Positions 50,181-59,357 of a stretch of DNA of 64,000 nt are shown piece after piece. The DNA is from Phycisphaerales bacterium (GTDB lineage: Bacteria; Planctomycetota; Phycisphaerae; UBA1845): contig JACKHG010000002.1 of the NCBI GenBank assembly GCA_020639115.1, positions 558,001 to 622,000 of the forward strand. Reading direction: 5' to 3'. Position 1 is the first letter of the stretch. Each line of letters begins with the position of its first letter. Below the pieces are notes generated by a model. That model did no database searches, was not told the origin of the DNA, and was given only the letters and a program-made list of their open reading frames with translations. The translations under genes and the position numbers were made by a program.

Positions 50181-50531
50181 ATGATCAAACGCTCATCCAT
50201 CTCGACCGGCCACCGCCTGTTCCTGCTCATCTTCGCGCTGATCTTCTTCGTGCCCGCGGGGATCGGCTTCGCCGACAAGCTCTACGCCTTTTTCTTCGTC
50301 AGCGGACTCAAGCCCGACGGCCGCTTCGCCGACGGCCGCTTCGCGCTCATCCCCCTCATGAACTACCTCCTCGTCTTCGGCGGCATGTTCTGCCTGCTCA
50401 TCTGGGCCATTGCCAACGGCATGTTCAAGGACGTCGAGGCGCCCAAGTACACCATGCTCGAAAACGAACGCGAACTCGATGCAGCCGAGGGCTTCGCGTG
50501 GGACGACGACGCCAGGGAGATCCACCCGTGA
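50181..50531 (+). CDS. CcoS-like oxidase assembly protein with an extra helix
   Basis: A 116-residue protein with two helices (HRLFLLIFALIFFVPAGIGF and NYLLVFGGMFCLLIWAIANG). The stretch after the second, GMFKDVEAPKYTML, matches the GQFDDLExPAxRIL motif that defines CcoS, a factor needed for heme and copper loading of cbb3 oxidase. Standard CcoS has only one helix and about 50-70 residues, so the first helix is an addition. Its position right after ccoO supports the call. The next gene's GTG overlaps its stop. Confidence 0.65.
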   Translation: MIKRSSISTGHRLFLLIFALIFFVPAGIGFADKLYAFFFVSGLKPDGRFADGRFALIPLMNYLLVFGGMFCLLIWAIANGMFKDVEAPKYTMLENERELDAAEGFAWDDDAREIHP

Positions 50532-50701
50532 CCAAGCATCGCGCCGCCCCGGGCACTTCGCCCGCCGAGGAAAACAAGTTCCACACCTACACCACGCACC
50601 GCATCCCGTGGTTCGTCCGCTTCATCTGGATCTGCTTCTGGATCGGCCTGGTGTGGTACATCGTCCGTTGGGCCATCCCCTCCGCCAAGAACTACTTCTA
50701 G
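50528..50701 (+). CDS. Small single-helix membrane protein of the cbb3 operon
   Basis: A 57-residue protein with one helix (WFVRFIWICFWIGLVWYIVR) and a short C-terminal AIPSAKNYF tail. The start is GTG at 50528, overlapping the CcoS-like stop (GTGA) with GGGAGA upstream. It resembles CcoQ/FixQ in size and operon position but has no clear sequence match. Confidence 0.65.
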   Translation: MTKHRAAPGTSPAEENKFHTYTTHRIPWFVRFIWICFWIGLVWYIVRWAIPSAKNYF

Positions 50702-50723
50702 CGGGGGCCGCGATAACGGAGCC

Positions 50724-51084
50724 GCAATAACAGAGCCGCGACCGTAAGGGAGCGGACGACTCTCGCCCGCCCACCTCGCCACGGCCGCATCAGCCGCGTG
50801 ACCTGACGTTCGCCCGTGCCTGCTCCCACTTCAGGCGGGGTCGCAATAACAGAGCCGCGACCGTAAGGGCCGGATGACTCTCGCCCGCCCACCTCGCCAC
50901 GGCCGCATCAAAAAGCCGCGTGACCTGACGTTCGCCCGTGCCTGCTCCCACTTCAAGCGGGGGGTCGCAATAACAGAGCCGCGACCGTAAGGGAGCGGAC
51001 GACTCTCGGCCGCCCACTTCGCCAAAAACCGCAGCAAAACGGCGTGGCCTGACGTTCGCCCGTGCCCGCACCGCCCCCCGATTG
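50724..51084 (+). repeat. Three tandem copies of a 119-124 bp unit containing hairpin family B
   Basis: Units begin at about 50724, 50843 and 50967, each starting GCAATAACAGAG; the third is more diverged. Each holds the GAGCCGCGACCGTAAGGG core (50733, 50852, 50976), followed by CTCTCGCCCGCCCACCTCGCC-like sequence and a later ACGTTCGCCCGTGCC block. The core folds as CCGC, GA, CC, loop GTAA, GG, GA, GCGG. The array fills the gap between the cbb3 genes and the RbsA-like gene; it has no gene of its own. Confidence 0.9.
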
Positions 51085-51125
51085 CATTCCCCGCCGCGCA
51101 ATCGTAACGTGACTCCTGATCCACC

Positions 51126-52622
51126 ATGGCCACGCCGCGCGTCCGTTTCCGCAACATCACCGCAACCGCGCCCAGCCACCGCGCGCTCACGGACGTCAGC
51201 TTCGAACTCGCTCCGGCGACGATCCACGCCCTCGTCGGCGACGGCGGCTCCGGCAAGTGCATCATCACCGACATCCTCGCCGGCGCGATCCACCCTGATT
51301 CCGGCGTCATCGAAATCAACGGCGCCCCGCAACGCATCCGTGACCCGCGCCACGCCCGCGACCTCGGCATCGCCGTCGCGTCCCGCGGCATCGTCGACGA
51401 CCTCTCCATCGCCGCGAACGTTTTTCTCGGCCACTGGCCGCGCCGCCGCGTCACCCGCGTCATCGATTTTCCCCGCATGCACAGCGCCGCGCGCGACGCG
51501 CTCGCCACGCTTGGCGTGGAACTGCCCGTAACGCAACCAGCGCGAGGCCTGCCCGCCGCCCAGCGGCAACTTGTCGCCGTCGCCCGCGCCTTCGCATCAG
51601 GCGCTGACGTCCTGGTGCTCGACGAGCCGGCAGCGGGTCTTGCCCCCGATCACGTCGCGGCTCTCCATCGCGCCATTGCCGCCGCCCGCGATCGCGGCGC
51701 GACCATTCTCTACATCACCCGCCGCGTGGATGAGGTCCTTACCCTTGCCCGGACCGTCACCATCCTCCGCGCGGGCCGCACCGTGCTCACCGCTCCGATC
51801 GCCGATGTCACCCGCGAGCAGGTCCTTCGGGAAATCACGGGCGGCCCGCGCACCATGGAATTCCCAAAGCGCGAGAGCGCCCCAGGCCCGCCAGCCGTCC
51901 GCGTCCGCGGCCTCGCTGTCCGTGACCGCGTGCACGCCGTCTCCTTCGACCTTCGCGCCGGTGAAGTCCTGGGCCTGACCGGCTACGCCGGGTCCGGCTG
52001 CTCCGCGCTGGCCCGTGCGCTCGTCGGCGATCTTCGCGCCGCCGCGGGCGAAGTCACGATCGGCGACGCCACCGGCCTCTTTCGCAAACCGCGCCGGGCG
52101 CTCGCGGCTGGCATGATGCTCGTCCCCGCCGAGCGCATCCGCACCGGCCTGTCGCTCGACCGGCCCATCCGCGAGAACCTCTCCCTCGCCGCCCACGACC
52201 AACTGCCCACCGGCGGCCTCGTCACCCGCCGCGCCGAGCGCGACCTGGCGCTGCGGCTCCTGGCTGAGCTCAGCATCCTGTCCGCTGGTCCGGACTGCCT
52301 CGCCGGCCCCCTCGCCGCCGTGGATCAGCAGAAGATCCTCTTCGGCCGTTTCCTGGCCAGCCGCGCCCGCATCCTCATCCTCGACGACCCGACCCGCGGC
52401 CTCGACGCCGCCAGCCGCCACGAAATCTACATGCTCATCAACCAGCTCGTGGCCCAGGCCGTCGCCGTCCTGATGATTTCGCCCGATCCGGCTGAGCTGC
52501 TCGGAACCTGCGACCGCATCGCGGTGATGCACGCCGGCTGCCTCGCCGGTATCCTCGACAACACGAACCGCGACGTGACCCCGACGCACGTCGCCCAACT
52601 GGCCCAGGGAGCCGAAGCATAA
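51126..52622 (+). CDS. RbsA-like double ABC ATPase with degenerate motifs
   Basis: A 498-residue protein with two ABC domains, as in ribose/monosaccharide importers. In domain 1 the P-loop reads GDGGSGKC (Ser/Thr replaced by Cys), the signature is LPAAQRQ instead of LSxGQ, and the switch-His position reads ITRR. In domain 2 the P-loop is GYAGSGCS, lacking the Lys, and the signature is LAAVDQQ. Walker B motifs (VLVLDEP, ILILDDP) are kept. Activity is therefore doubtful or altered. It is followed by two hairpin repeats and an RbsC-like permease. No binding protein is nearby. Confidence 0.8.
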   Translation: MATPRVRFRNITATAPSHRALTDVSFELAPATIHALVGDGGSGKCIITDILAGAIHPDSGVIEINGAPQRIRDPRHARDLGIAVASRGIVDDLSIAANVFLGHWPRRRVTRVIDFPRMHSAARDALATLGVELPVTQPARGLPAAQRQLVAVARAFASGADVLVLDEPAAGLAPDHVAALHRAIAAARDRGATILYITRRVDEVLTLARTVTILRAGRTVLTAPIADVTREQVLREITGGPRTMEFPKRESAPGPPAVRVRGLAVRDRVHAVSFDLRAGEVLGLTGYAGSGCSALARALVGDLRAAAGEVTIGDATGLFRKPRRALAAGMMLVPAERIRTGLSLDRPIRENLSLAAHDQLPTGGLVTRRAERDLALRLLAELSILSAGPDCLAGPLAAVDQQKILFGRFLASRARILILDDPTRGLDAASRHEIYMLINQLVAQAVAVLMISPDPAELLGTCDRIAVMHAGCLAGILDNTNRDVTPTHVAQLAQGAEA

Positions 52623-52646
52623 GTGTGCCACTGCTCTCGAGCAGTG
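52622..52646 (+). repeat. Hairpin repeat family A, copy 3
   Basis: AGTGTGCCACTGCTCTCGAG then CAGTG; stem CACTGCT/AGCAGTG with loop CTCG. It begins at the last base of the RbsA-like stop codon. Confidence 0.8.
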
Positions 52647-52665
52647 CAGTAAATCCCAGACGCGC

Positions 52666-52690
52666 GTGTGCCACTGCTCTCGAGCAGTGG
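52666..52690 (+). repeat. Hairpin repeat family A, copy 4
   Basis: GTGTGCCACTGCTCTCGAGC then AGTGG; stem CCACTGCT/AGCAGTGG with loop CTCG, 38 bp before the permease ATG and 20 bp after copy 3. Confidence 0.8.
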
Positions 52691-52727
52691 AAAGTAATCC
52701 GGACCCATCGGTCCCGACCGAACCGCA

Positions 52728-53816
52728 ATGACGAACGACGCGGATCATCCACAACCCGTCCTCGCAGCCCCCTGGCTTGTGCGCCTCCCGGCTCTGCGCA
52801 CGCTGCTCCTCCTCGTCGTGATCGTCGTGGCGATGACCATCCTCACCGGCGGCGCCTTCACCGCGCCCGACAACCTCGTTGACCTCACCCGTCAGGTCTC
52901 GTTCGAAGCGCTCATCGCCTTCGGCATGACCTTCGTGGTCGTCACCGGGGGCATCGACCTTTCCGTCGGTGCGCTCGTCGCCCTCACCGGCGTCGTCGCC
53001 GGCCTCGTCCTGCGCGCCACGCCGGGCTGGTCCGAACCGGTTGCGATCGGCGTTGCCCTGGCCTGTGCCGTCGCCGTGGGCCTCGCGGCTGGAACGCTCT
53101 CCGGCGGCGTTGTCACCCGCTTCGCCGCGCCGCCATTCATCGTGACGCTCGCCGTCATGCTTGTCGCACGCGGCGCCGCGTCGACCCTCTGCGCCGCTCA
53201 GCCGGTCACCGACCTGCCGCCAGCGCTCGCCTCGCTCAGCCACGGCTTCGTCGCCCAGGGCGCCTTCGCCCGCCTCGATCACTGGCTCGCCGGCACAACG
53301 GTCGACGCCGAGTCCGCGGGCCGCTGGCTGCCTGTACCGCTGCTCATCATGCTGATCGGCTTCGTGGTTTTCCACGTGCTGCTGACCCGCACGGTCTTTG
53401 GCCGCGGAGCCGTCGCCGTCGGCAGCAACGCCACCGCCGCCCGCCTCGCGGGCATCCCCACGCACCGCACGCGCATCCTCGTCTACGCGCTCACGGGCGG
53501 CCTCTGCGGCCTGGTCGGGGTGCTGCATGACGCCTCCGGCATGACCGCCGACCCCGCCGCCGGGCAGATGTGGGAGCTCTCCATCATCGCAGCCGTGGTC
53601 CTCGGCGGCACGAGCCTCTTCGGTGGCCGCGGCACGATCACCGGCACGCTGTTCGGCGCGTTCACCATCGGCGCCCTCGCCAACGGCCTCACCATCCTCG
53701 GCGCCGCCCCGTACTGGCGGAATGTCACGCTCGGCGCGATCATCCTCGCCGCGGTCATCGCCGACGCCGCGCAACACCGTCGCGACCACCGGTGGGGCGG
53801 CAACGCCCCCGGTTGA
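52728..53816 (+). CDS. RbsC-like sugar ABC transporter permease
   Basis: A 362-residue membrane protein with about nine helices of the branched-chain/ribose permease family. GGIDLSVGALVALTG and VLGGTSLFGGRGTITGTLFG are the family's conserved loops that contact the ATPase and substrate. It is paired with the upstream ATPase but separated by a 105-bp gap filled with two hairpins. No periplasmic binding protein is encoded within the window close by, so it may be an orphan or may use one from elsewhere. Confidence 0.88.
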   Translation: MTNDADHPQPVLAAPWLVRLPALRTLLLLVVIVVAMTILTGGAFTAPDNLVDLTRQVSFEALIAFGMTFVVVTGGIDLSVGALVALTGVVAGLVLRATPGWSEPVAIGVALACAVAVGLAAGTLSGGVVTRFAAPPFIVTLAVMLVARGAASTLCAAQPVTDLPPALASLSHGFVAQGAFARLDHWLAGTTVDAESAGRWLPVPLLIMLIGFVVFHVLLTRTVFGRGAVAVGSNATAARLAGIPTHRTRILVYALTGGLCGLVGVLHDASGMTADPAAGQMWELSIIAAVVLGGTSLFGGRGTITGTLFGAFTIGALANGLTILGAAPYWRNVTLGAIILAAVIADAAQHRRDHRWGGNAPG

Positions 53817-53857
53817 CGCGCGCCGGAACGCCCCCGCCTCAATTGTGAATTACCGAT

Positions 53858-55000
53858 TCAGTCGAAATGTTCGTCGGCGGGATCCAGCTTCGCCAACTGC
53901 CCGATGCCCGGCGTACGCCGCACCCACGCGCTCGTCTGCCAGTTGTCCACCGTGTCCTCGCGCAGCATCGGCGGCAGCGTCAGCAGGAAACGTCGCGCCA
54001 GCGCCTGCAGAAACGGCTCGTACATCCCCCGCAATTCCGCGAGCCGCGCCTCCGCGTCCGCATCCTGCGCGATCACCAGCCCCGCCTCCGCCAGCACGCT
54101 GCGCAGCGCGGCATACTCCGCCTCCGGCAACCGCTCCGCCGCGTGCGGACACGGCGGCACCTTGAACACCAGCGTCAGATCCACTGCAACGTGCCGCGCC
54201 ATCGCAAAGGTGAGCTGCGCCTGGTACGTCGTTCGCTCCTGCACCTGCGCCAGCAGAATCGCACACACGTCCAGAATCGCCGTCAACGCCGCCAGCCACG
54301 ACTGGTTGTCGTGCTGCGAACGGTAGTAGGCCAGCACCGGGAACGACAGGTGACTCTCCAGCAGCGTCGCCGCCCACTGCTCCCACTCGCCGAGCATGCT
54401 CTCGACCGCATCCGCGTCGCCCGACTGCGCCGCGCGCCGCAGGAACTGGGCCGCGCTCGGCGGCGAGCCCGCCCGGGCATCCAGCAGCGAAATCGCGATC
54501 TCCCGCCGCGAATACGCGTCCGACAACACCGGCAGGTAGCTGATGATCACCGCCAGAAACCCGAACCCCAGTCCCGCCTCAACCACCGCCAGCACCCGGC
54601 CCGCCGTCGCCAGCGGCGTCATGTCGCCGTAACCCAGCGTGAAAAACGTCGAACCGCTGAAGTACACGTAGCTCCACGCCGTCGCCGTCGCATCCGGCGT
54701 GTGCAGCCGCGTCCCCAGCGCCGCGTGCAGCAGCGCGAACCCCAGCACGAGCCCCACGACCCATGTTGCGAAAAGCCCCAGCAGCGAAAGCGGCCCGAAG
54801 AAGCTCAGGAATGCGTTGCGCCGCTTGCCCGCCGGAATCCGCAGCGCCCCCGCGCGCCACACCCACCACGTGCCCCGGTAAAACAACCGCGCGAACCGGA
54901 ACCGGTGCGTCACCCGCCGCGGCTGGAGTATCGTCTCGAACCCGTCGACCATCATCAGGATGATCATGGCCAACCCGCAGACCGCCCCGATCAATCCCAT
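53858..55000 (-). CDS. Potassium-channel-like protein
   Basis: A 380-residue protein. An early helix (GLIGAVCGLAMIILMMV) is followed by a pore module: helix at 72-95, pore loop with selectivity filter TLGYGD (121-126), and the inner helix from about 133 to 157. The remaining 220 residues are cytosolic, mostly helical, and lack a recognisable RCK (TrkA-N) motif. It should be a K+ channel of the two-helix type with an unusual C-terminal domain. The ATG at 55000 is chosen by the start of the first helix. Confidence 0.85.
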   Translation of the reverse strand: MGLIGAVCGLAMIILMMVDGFETILQPRRVTHRFRFARLFYRGTWWVWRAGALRIPAGKRRNAFLSFFGPLSLLGLFATWVVGLVLGFALLHAALGTRLHTPDATATAWSYVYFSGSTFFTLGYGDMTPLATAGRVLAVVEAGLGFGFLAVIISYLPVLSDAYSRREIAISLLDARAGSPPSAAQFLRRAAQSGDADAVESMLGEWEQWAATLLESHLSFPVLAYYRSQHDNQSWLAALTAILDVCAILLAQVQERTTYQAQLTFAMARHVAVDLTLVFKVPPCPHAAERLPEAEYAALRSVLAEAGLVIAQDADAEARLAELRGMYEPFLQALARRFLLTLPPMLREDTVDNWQTSAWVRRTPGIGQLAKLDPADEHFD

Positions 55001-55323
55001 GTCGGCTTCATCCCTCTGGTCAACCCCGTCCAGCCGACCGGTTTCGTCGCCACCTGCCGACTGCGCCCCCGCAAGCACGAGGAGCCCCCGCTACTACTCC
55101 ATTCCGTCCGCCGATCATTACCACGCGAATTTGACCCCGCCCTCGGGAAGCGTTCGCCGGGAGTATAGCCGTCGGCTCGCAGCCCCCACAACGCCCCCAG
55201 CTCTTTCGGTGCCGATCCACCTCCGGATACCACAAGAAAGGGCCTCCGTACCGACCGCGGCGCCCCCGCAACGATCCCATCCCCACGCCCGCTGCATACT
55301 CTCACGCCGGCGACCGTGCCCCC

Positions 55324-55353
55324 TTCGCACGTTCTCACTCTCCCTGCTAAACT
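55324..55353 (+). promoter_or_regulatory. Candidate promoter of the GH38 gene
   Basis: TTCGCA (55324-55329) and TAAACT (55348-55353) with an 18-bp spacer, about 90 bp before the ATG. The match is moderate. Confidence 0.4.
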
Positions 55354-55442
55354 GCGTGAGCCCGATGGGGGCGTCCCGAAGCAGGAACCGCCAGAGATCG
55401 CCACACCCGTGTGGCTGCCGTCATGCCCATGAGGAATCCATC

Positions 55443-58400
55443 ATGCTGGTCGCTATCCGCCGTTTTGTCCTGTTGGGCGCGCTTGCGCACCTGGTTCTGA
55501 CCATGACCGCTCGCGCCGCCGAAACACCCGACCCCAGCGCCCCGCGCTACGACCTCGACCACGACAAGGTCCTCTACTGCGTCGGCTACGCCCACCTCGA
55601 CACCCAGTGGCGCTGGGACTACCCCACGACCATCGACCACTTCATCCGCGACACCCTCGAACACAACTTCGACCGCTTCGAACGCTTCCCCACCTACGTC
55701 TTCAGCTTCACCGGCTCGGCGCGCTACGCCATGATGCGCGAGTACTATCCCGCCGAGTACGAACGCCTCAAGAAATACATCGCCGCCGGCCGCTGGTTCG
55801 TCTCCGGCTCCTCCGTCGACGAGGGCGACGTCAACGTCCCCTCGCCCGAGGCCGTCATCCGCCAGGTCCTCTACGGCAACCAGTACTTCCGCCGCGAGTT
55901 CGACAAGGAAAGCATCGACTTCATGCTCCCCGACTGCTTTGGATTCCCCGCATCGATGCCCTCCATCTGGGCCCACTGCGGACTCCGCGGCTTCTCCACC
56001 CAGAAGCTCACCTGGGGTTCCGCCGTCGGCATCCCCTTCAAGATCGGCGTCTGGATCGGACCGGACGGCAAGGGCGTCATCGCCGCGCTCGACCCCGGCT
56101 CCTACGCCAGCGCTCTCTCCGGACCCGTCCAGACCAACCCCGACTGGGTCGCCCGCGTCAACGCCAATGGGGAAAAATACGGCGTGTGGGCCGACTACCA
56201 CTACTACGGCGTCGGCGACCAGGGCGGCGCCCCCAAGGCCGAGGACGTCGCCAACTACACCGCGTCAGCCGCCGTCACCGACGGCCCCATCCGCGTCGCC
56301 CTCGTCTCCTCCGACCAGATGTACAAGGACATCACCGCCGCCCAACGCGCCCGCCTGCCCCGCTACCAGGGCGACCTGCTCCTCACCGAACACTCCGCCG
56401 GGACCCTCACCTCCCAGGCGTACATGAAACGCTGGAACCGCAAGAACGAACTGCTCGCCGACGCCGCCGAGCGCGCGGCTGTAGCGGCGAACTGGCTCGG
56501 TGGGGCGGCCTACCCCCGCGAAAAACTCACCCGCTCCTGGATCCGCACCCTCGCCAACCAGATGCACGACATCCTCCCCGGAACCAGCATCCCCCGCGCC
56601 TACACCTACTCCTGGAACGACGAAATTGTCGCCGCCAACGGCTTCTCCGCCGTCCTCACCAACGCGACCGGCGCCGTCGCCCGCGCGCTCGATACCCGCG
56701 CCGGGGAAATCCCCATCGTCGTCTACAACCCGCTCTCCATCGCCCGCGAGGACCTCGTCGAGGCCGAAGTCGAATTCCCCGACCGCGCGCCCGCAGCCGT
56801 CCGCGTCCTCGACCCCGCCGGTCAGAAAGTGACCGTGCAGATCCTCGACCGCGGCGAAAGGACGCTCCGTATCCTCTTCCCCGCCAAGGTCGAACCGGTG
56901 AGCTGGACCGTCTACGCCGTCGAGCCCGCTCGGCAGGCGCCCCAGCCCTCACCGCACCTGCGCGTCGATGACCGCGTGATCGAATCGGAGCACTACCGCG
57001 TCCGCCTCAACGACGCCGGCGACGTCGCCAGCATCATCGACAAGGACCACGGCGACCGCGAACTCCTCGAAAAGCCCGCCCAACTCGTCTTCACCTACGA
57101 ACGCCCGCGCAACTACCCCGCGTGGAACATGGACTGGCACGACCGCCGGCGCCCCGCGCTCGAAACCGTCGGCGGACCGGCGAAAATCACCATCGGCGAA
57201 CGCGGCCCGCTCCGCGCCTCGCTCATCGTCGAACGCAAGGCCCGCGACTCCGTCATCCGCCAGGAGATCCGCCTCGCCGCCGGCGACCCCGGCCGCCGCG
57301 TCGAGTTCAAGACCACCATCGACTGGCAGTCGACTGGCTGTGCGCTCCGCGCCGCCTTCCCCCTGACCGTCTCGAACCCCCAGGCCACCTACAACTGGGA
57401 ACTCGGCACCATCGCCCGCGGCAACAACGAGCCGACCAAGTACGAAGTGCCGTCCCACCAGTGGTTTGACCTCACCAGCACCAACGGCGAATACGGCGTC
57501 TCCATCCTCGACGACTGCAAGTTCGGTTCCGACAAACCCGCGGACAACCTCGTTCGCCTCACGCTGCTCTACTCGCCCGGCGTGCGCGATGACTACCTCG
57601 ACCAGCACAGCCAGGACTGGGGCCGCCACGACTTCATCTACGCGCTCTACGGACACGCGGGCGACTGGCGCAAGGGACTCTGCGAATGGCAGGGCCGCCG
57701 CGTCAATCAACCGCTCCTCGCGTTCCAGACGCGACCCCACGACGGACCGCTCGGCCGCAAGTTCGCACTGCTGAAGGTCAGCACGCCGCAGGTCGCCGTC
57801 CGCGCCGTCAAGCTCGCGGAAGAACACGACGATCGCGTGATCGTCCGCCTCCAGGAGGTCTGGGGCCAGACCGCTTACGACGCGCAGGTCGCCTTCGCCG
57901 AACCGATCGCCGACGCGTACGAAGTGGACGGCCAGGAACGCCGCATCGGCGACGCCCAGGTCGACGACGACGGCCGCCTCAACCTCACCATGAAGCCGTT
58001 CAGCCCCCACGCCTTCTCGATCCGCCTGAAGAATGCGCCCGAGAAGCTCAACGCCCCGACGTGTCAGCCAGTCGCTCTCGACTTCGACTCCGACGTCGCC
58101 AGCTTCGATGCCGATCGCACCGACGGCGCGTTCGACGCCGACGGCCGCACGCTGCCCGCCGAGGAACTCCCCGAGCAGCTCGTCGCCGAGGGCATCACCT
58201 TCAAGCTCGCGCACCAGCAGGCGGGGGAGGACAACGCGCTCACCTGCCGCGGCCAGACGCTCGAGCTGCCCGCGGGCGACTTCGACCACGTCTACCTGCT
58301 GGCGGCTAGCACCGAGGACACCGACGGCACGTTCGTTGTCGGCTCCGCCCGTCACGAGCTCACCATCGAGGCCTGGACCGGCTTCGTCGGCCAGTGGGAT

Positions 58401-59357
58401 AACCGCATCTGGGACCGCCCGTTCGGCGCGGTGGACTACCGCTGCGAGGGCAAGGTCACCGGCATCGAACCGGGCTACACCAAACGCGACCCGATCGCCT
58501 GGTTCTGCACGCACCGCCACCATCCCCAGGAGGGCAACGAGGCCTACCACTTCAGCTACCTGTTCAAGTACGCGCTGCCTGTCGGCGACGGCGACCGCAC
58601 GCTGCGCCTGCCCGACAACCCGCGCATCCGCGTTTTCGCCGCCACCATGGCGAAAAATCCCAATGCAGCCGTGCGGCCGGTTCAGCCGCTCTACGATGAT
58701 CTGGCGGACCACAAGCCCATCGCGCTGCGCCACGCGTACCCGCCGCCGCCGGTACCTGTCTTCGAGGGCGTCAAGCCGGCTGCCCAGGTGGATGTGGACC
58801 GCAAGGAAACCTTCGACGAGCTCGAGATGGGCGCCCCGCGCAAGGACGATTTCGTCGACGCCGGCGCCGAAAACGGCATCTCGTTCCGCATCTTCTCGCG
58901 CGACGGCGAACTCGTTCCCCACCGCGCCGCCGGCGCAGTCGACGGCACGCTGCCGCGGCTGAACGACGGCGAAGTCGCCCAGAACAACGACGACACGCGC
59001 CGCTGCGTCTGGTACGACGGCGAGGGTCGCTTCTACGTTGACCTCCAGGAAAGCACGGAACTCGCCGCCATCAACACCTACTCCTGGCACAAGTCCAACC
59101 GCGCCCCGCAGTACTTTTCCCTATGGGGCTCGGACGCCGCGGAAATGCCCTCGCCCGACATCAGCGCCGGCCGCCACGACGGCTGGTCGCTCATCGCCGT
59201 CGTCGACACCCGCGAACTCGGCAACGGCGGCATCCACGGCTCGTCGATCCACGCAGCCGACGGTCCGCTCGGCCCGTACCGCTACCTCCTCTGGATCGCC
59301 GAGGACGTGGGCGAGGGCACGTTCTTCACGGAGATCGACGTTCATGCCGCGCCGTAA
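55443..59357 (+). CDS. Secreted glycoside hydrolase family 38 (alpha-mannosidase)
   Basis: A 1304-residue exported enzyme; signal peptide to about TARA25. GH38 is a retaining, zinc-dependent family that removes alpha-mannose. His51 and Asp53 in YAHLDTQWRWDY bind zinc; Asp164 in MLPDCFGFP is the likely nucleophile; further motifs are TQKLTWGS and NQMHDILPGTS. After the catalytic and mid domains the last 300 residues are extra beta-domains, including a probable carbohydrate-binding C terminus. The ATG at 55443 follows GAGGAA; the much longer frame upstream is a shadow. It may act on mannan or glycoprotein sugars outside the cytoplasm. Confidence 0.92.
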   Translation: MLVAIRRFVLLGALAHLVLTMTARAAETPDPSAPRYDLDHDKVLYCVGYAHLDTQWRWDYPTTIDHFIRDTLEHNFDRFERFPTYVFSFTGSARYAMMREYYPAEYERLKKYIAAGRWFVSGSSVDEGDVNVPSPEAVIRQVLYGNQYFRREFDKESIDFMLPDCFGFPASMPSIWAHCGLRGFSTQKLTWGSAVGIPFKIGVWIGPDGKGVIAALDPGSYASALSGPVQTNPDWVARVNANGEKYGVWADYHYYGVGDQGGAPKAEDVANYTASAAVTDGPIRVALVSSDQMYKDITAAQRARLPRYQGDLLLTEHSAGTLTSQAYMKRWNRKNELLADAAERAAVAANWLGGAAYPREKLTRSWIRTLANQMHDILPGTSIPRAYTYSWNDEIVAANGFSAVLTNATGAVARALDTRAGEIPIVVYNPLSIAREDLVEAEVEFPDRAPAAVRVLDPAGQKVTVQILDRGERTLRILFPAKVEPVSWTVYAVEPARQAPQPSPHLRVDDRVIESEHYRVRLNDAGDVASIIDKDHGDRELLEKPAQLVFTYERPRNYPAWNMDWHDRRRPALETVGGPAKITIGERGPLRASLIVERKARDSVIRQEIRLAAGDPGRRVEFKTTIDWQSTGCALRAAFPLTVSNPQATYNWELGTIARGNNEPTKYEVPSHQWFDLTSTNGEYGVSILDDCKFGSDKPADNLVRLTLLYSPGVRDDYLDQHSQDWGRHDFIYALYGHAGDWRKGLCEWQGRRVNQPLLAFQTRPHDGPLGRKFALLKVSTPQVAVRAVKLAEEHDDRVIVRLQEVWGQTAYDAQVAFAEPIADAYEVDGQERRIGDAQVDDDGRLNLTMKPFSPHAFSIRLKNAPEKLNAPTCQPVALDFDSDVASFDADRTDGAFDADGRTLPAEELPEQLVAEGITFKLAHQQAGEDNALTCRGQTLELPAGDFDHVYLLAASTEDTDGTFVVGSARHELTIEAWTGFVGQWDNRIWDRPFGAVDYRCEGKVTGIEPGYTKRDPIAWFCTHRHHPQEGNEAYHFSYLFKYALPVGDGDRTLRLPDNPRIRVFAATMAKNPNAAVRPVQPLYDDLADHKPIALRHAYPPPPVPVFEGVKPAAQVDVDRKETFDELEMGAPRKDDFVDAGAENGISFRIFSRDGELVPHRAAGAVDGTLPRLNDGEVAQNNDDTRRCVWYDGEGRFYVDLQESTELAAINTYSWHKSNRAPQYFSLWGSDAAEMPSPDISAGRHDGWSLIAVVDTRELGNGGIHGSSIHAADGPLGPYRYLLWIAEDVGEGTFFTEIDVHAAP

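Noticed and set aside
50724..51084. CRISPR array
   Set aside because: The units are 119-124 bp and nearly identical throughout, with no unique spacers.
51597..53789. A 730-residue minus-strand reading frame
   Set aside because: Antisense of the ABC ATPase and permease genes; low-complexity Gly/Asp/Glu/Arg composition typical of shadows.
54960..55442. Upstream extension of the GH38 frame
   Set aside because: The sequence there is the antisense of the channel gene start and a promoter region; GAGGAA and a signal peptide mark the ATG at 55443.
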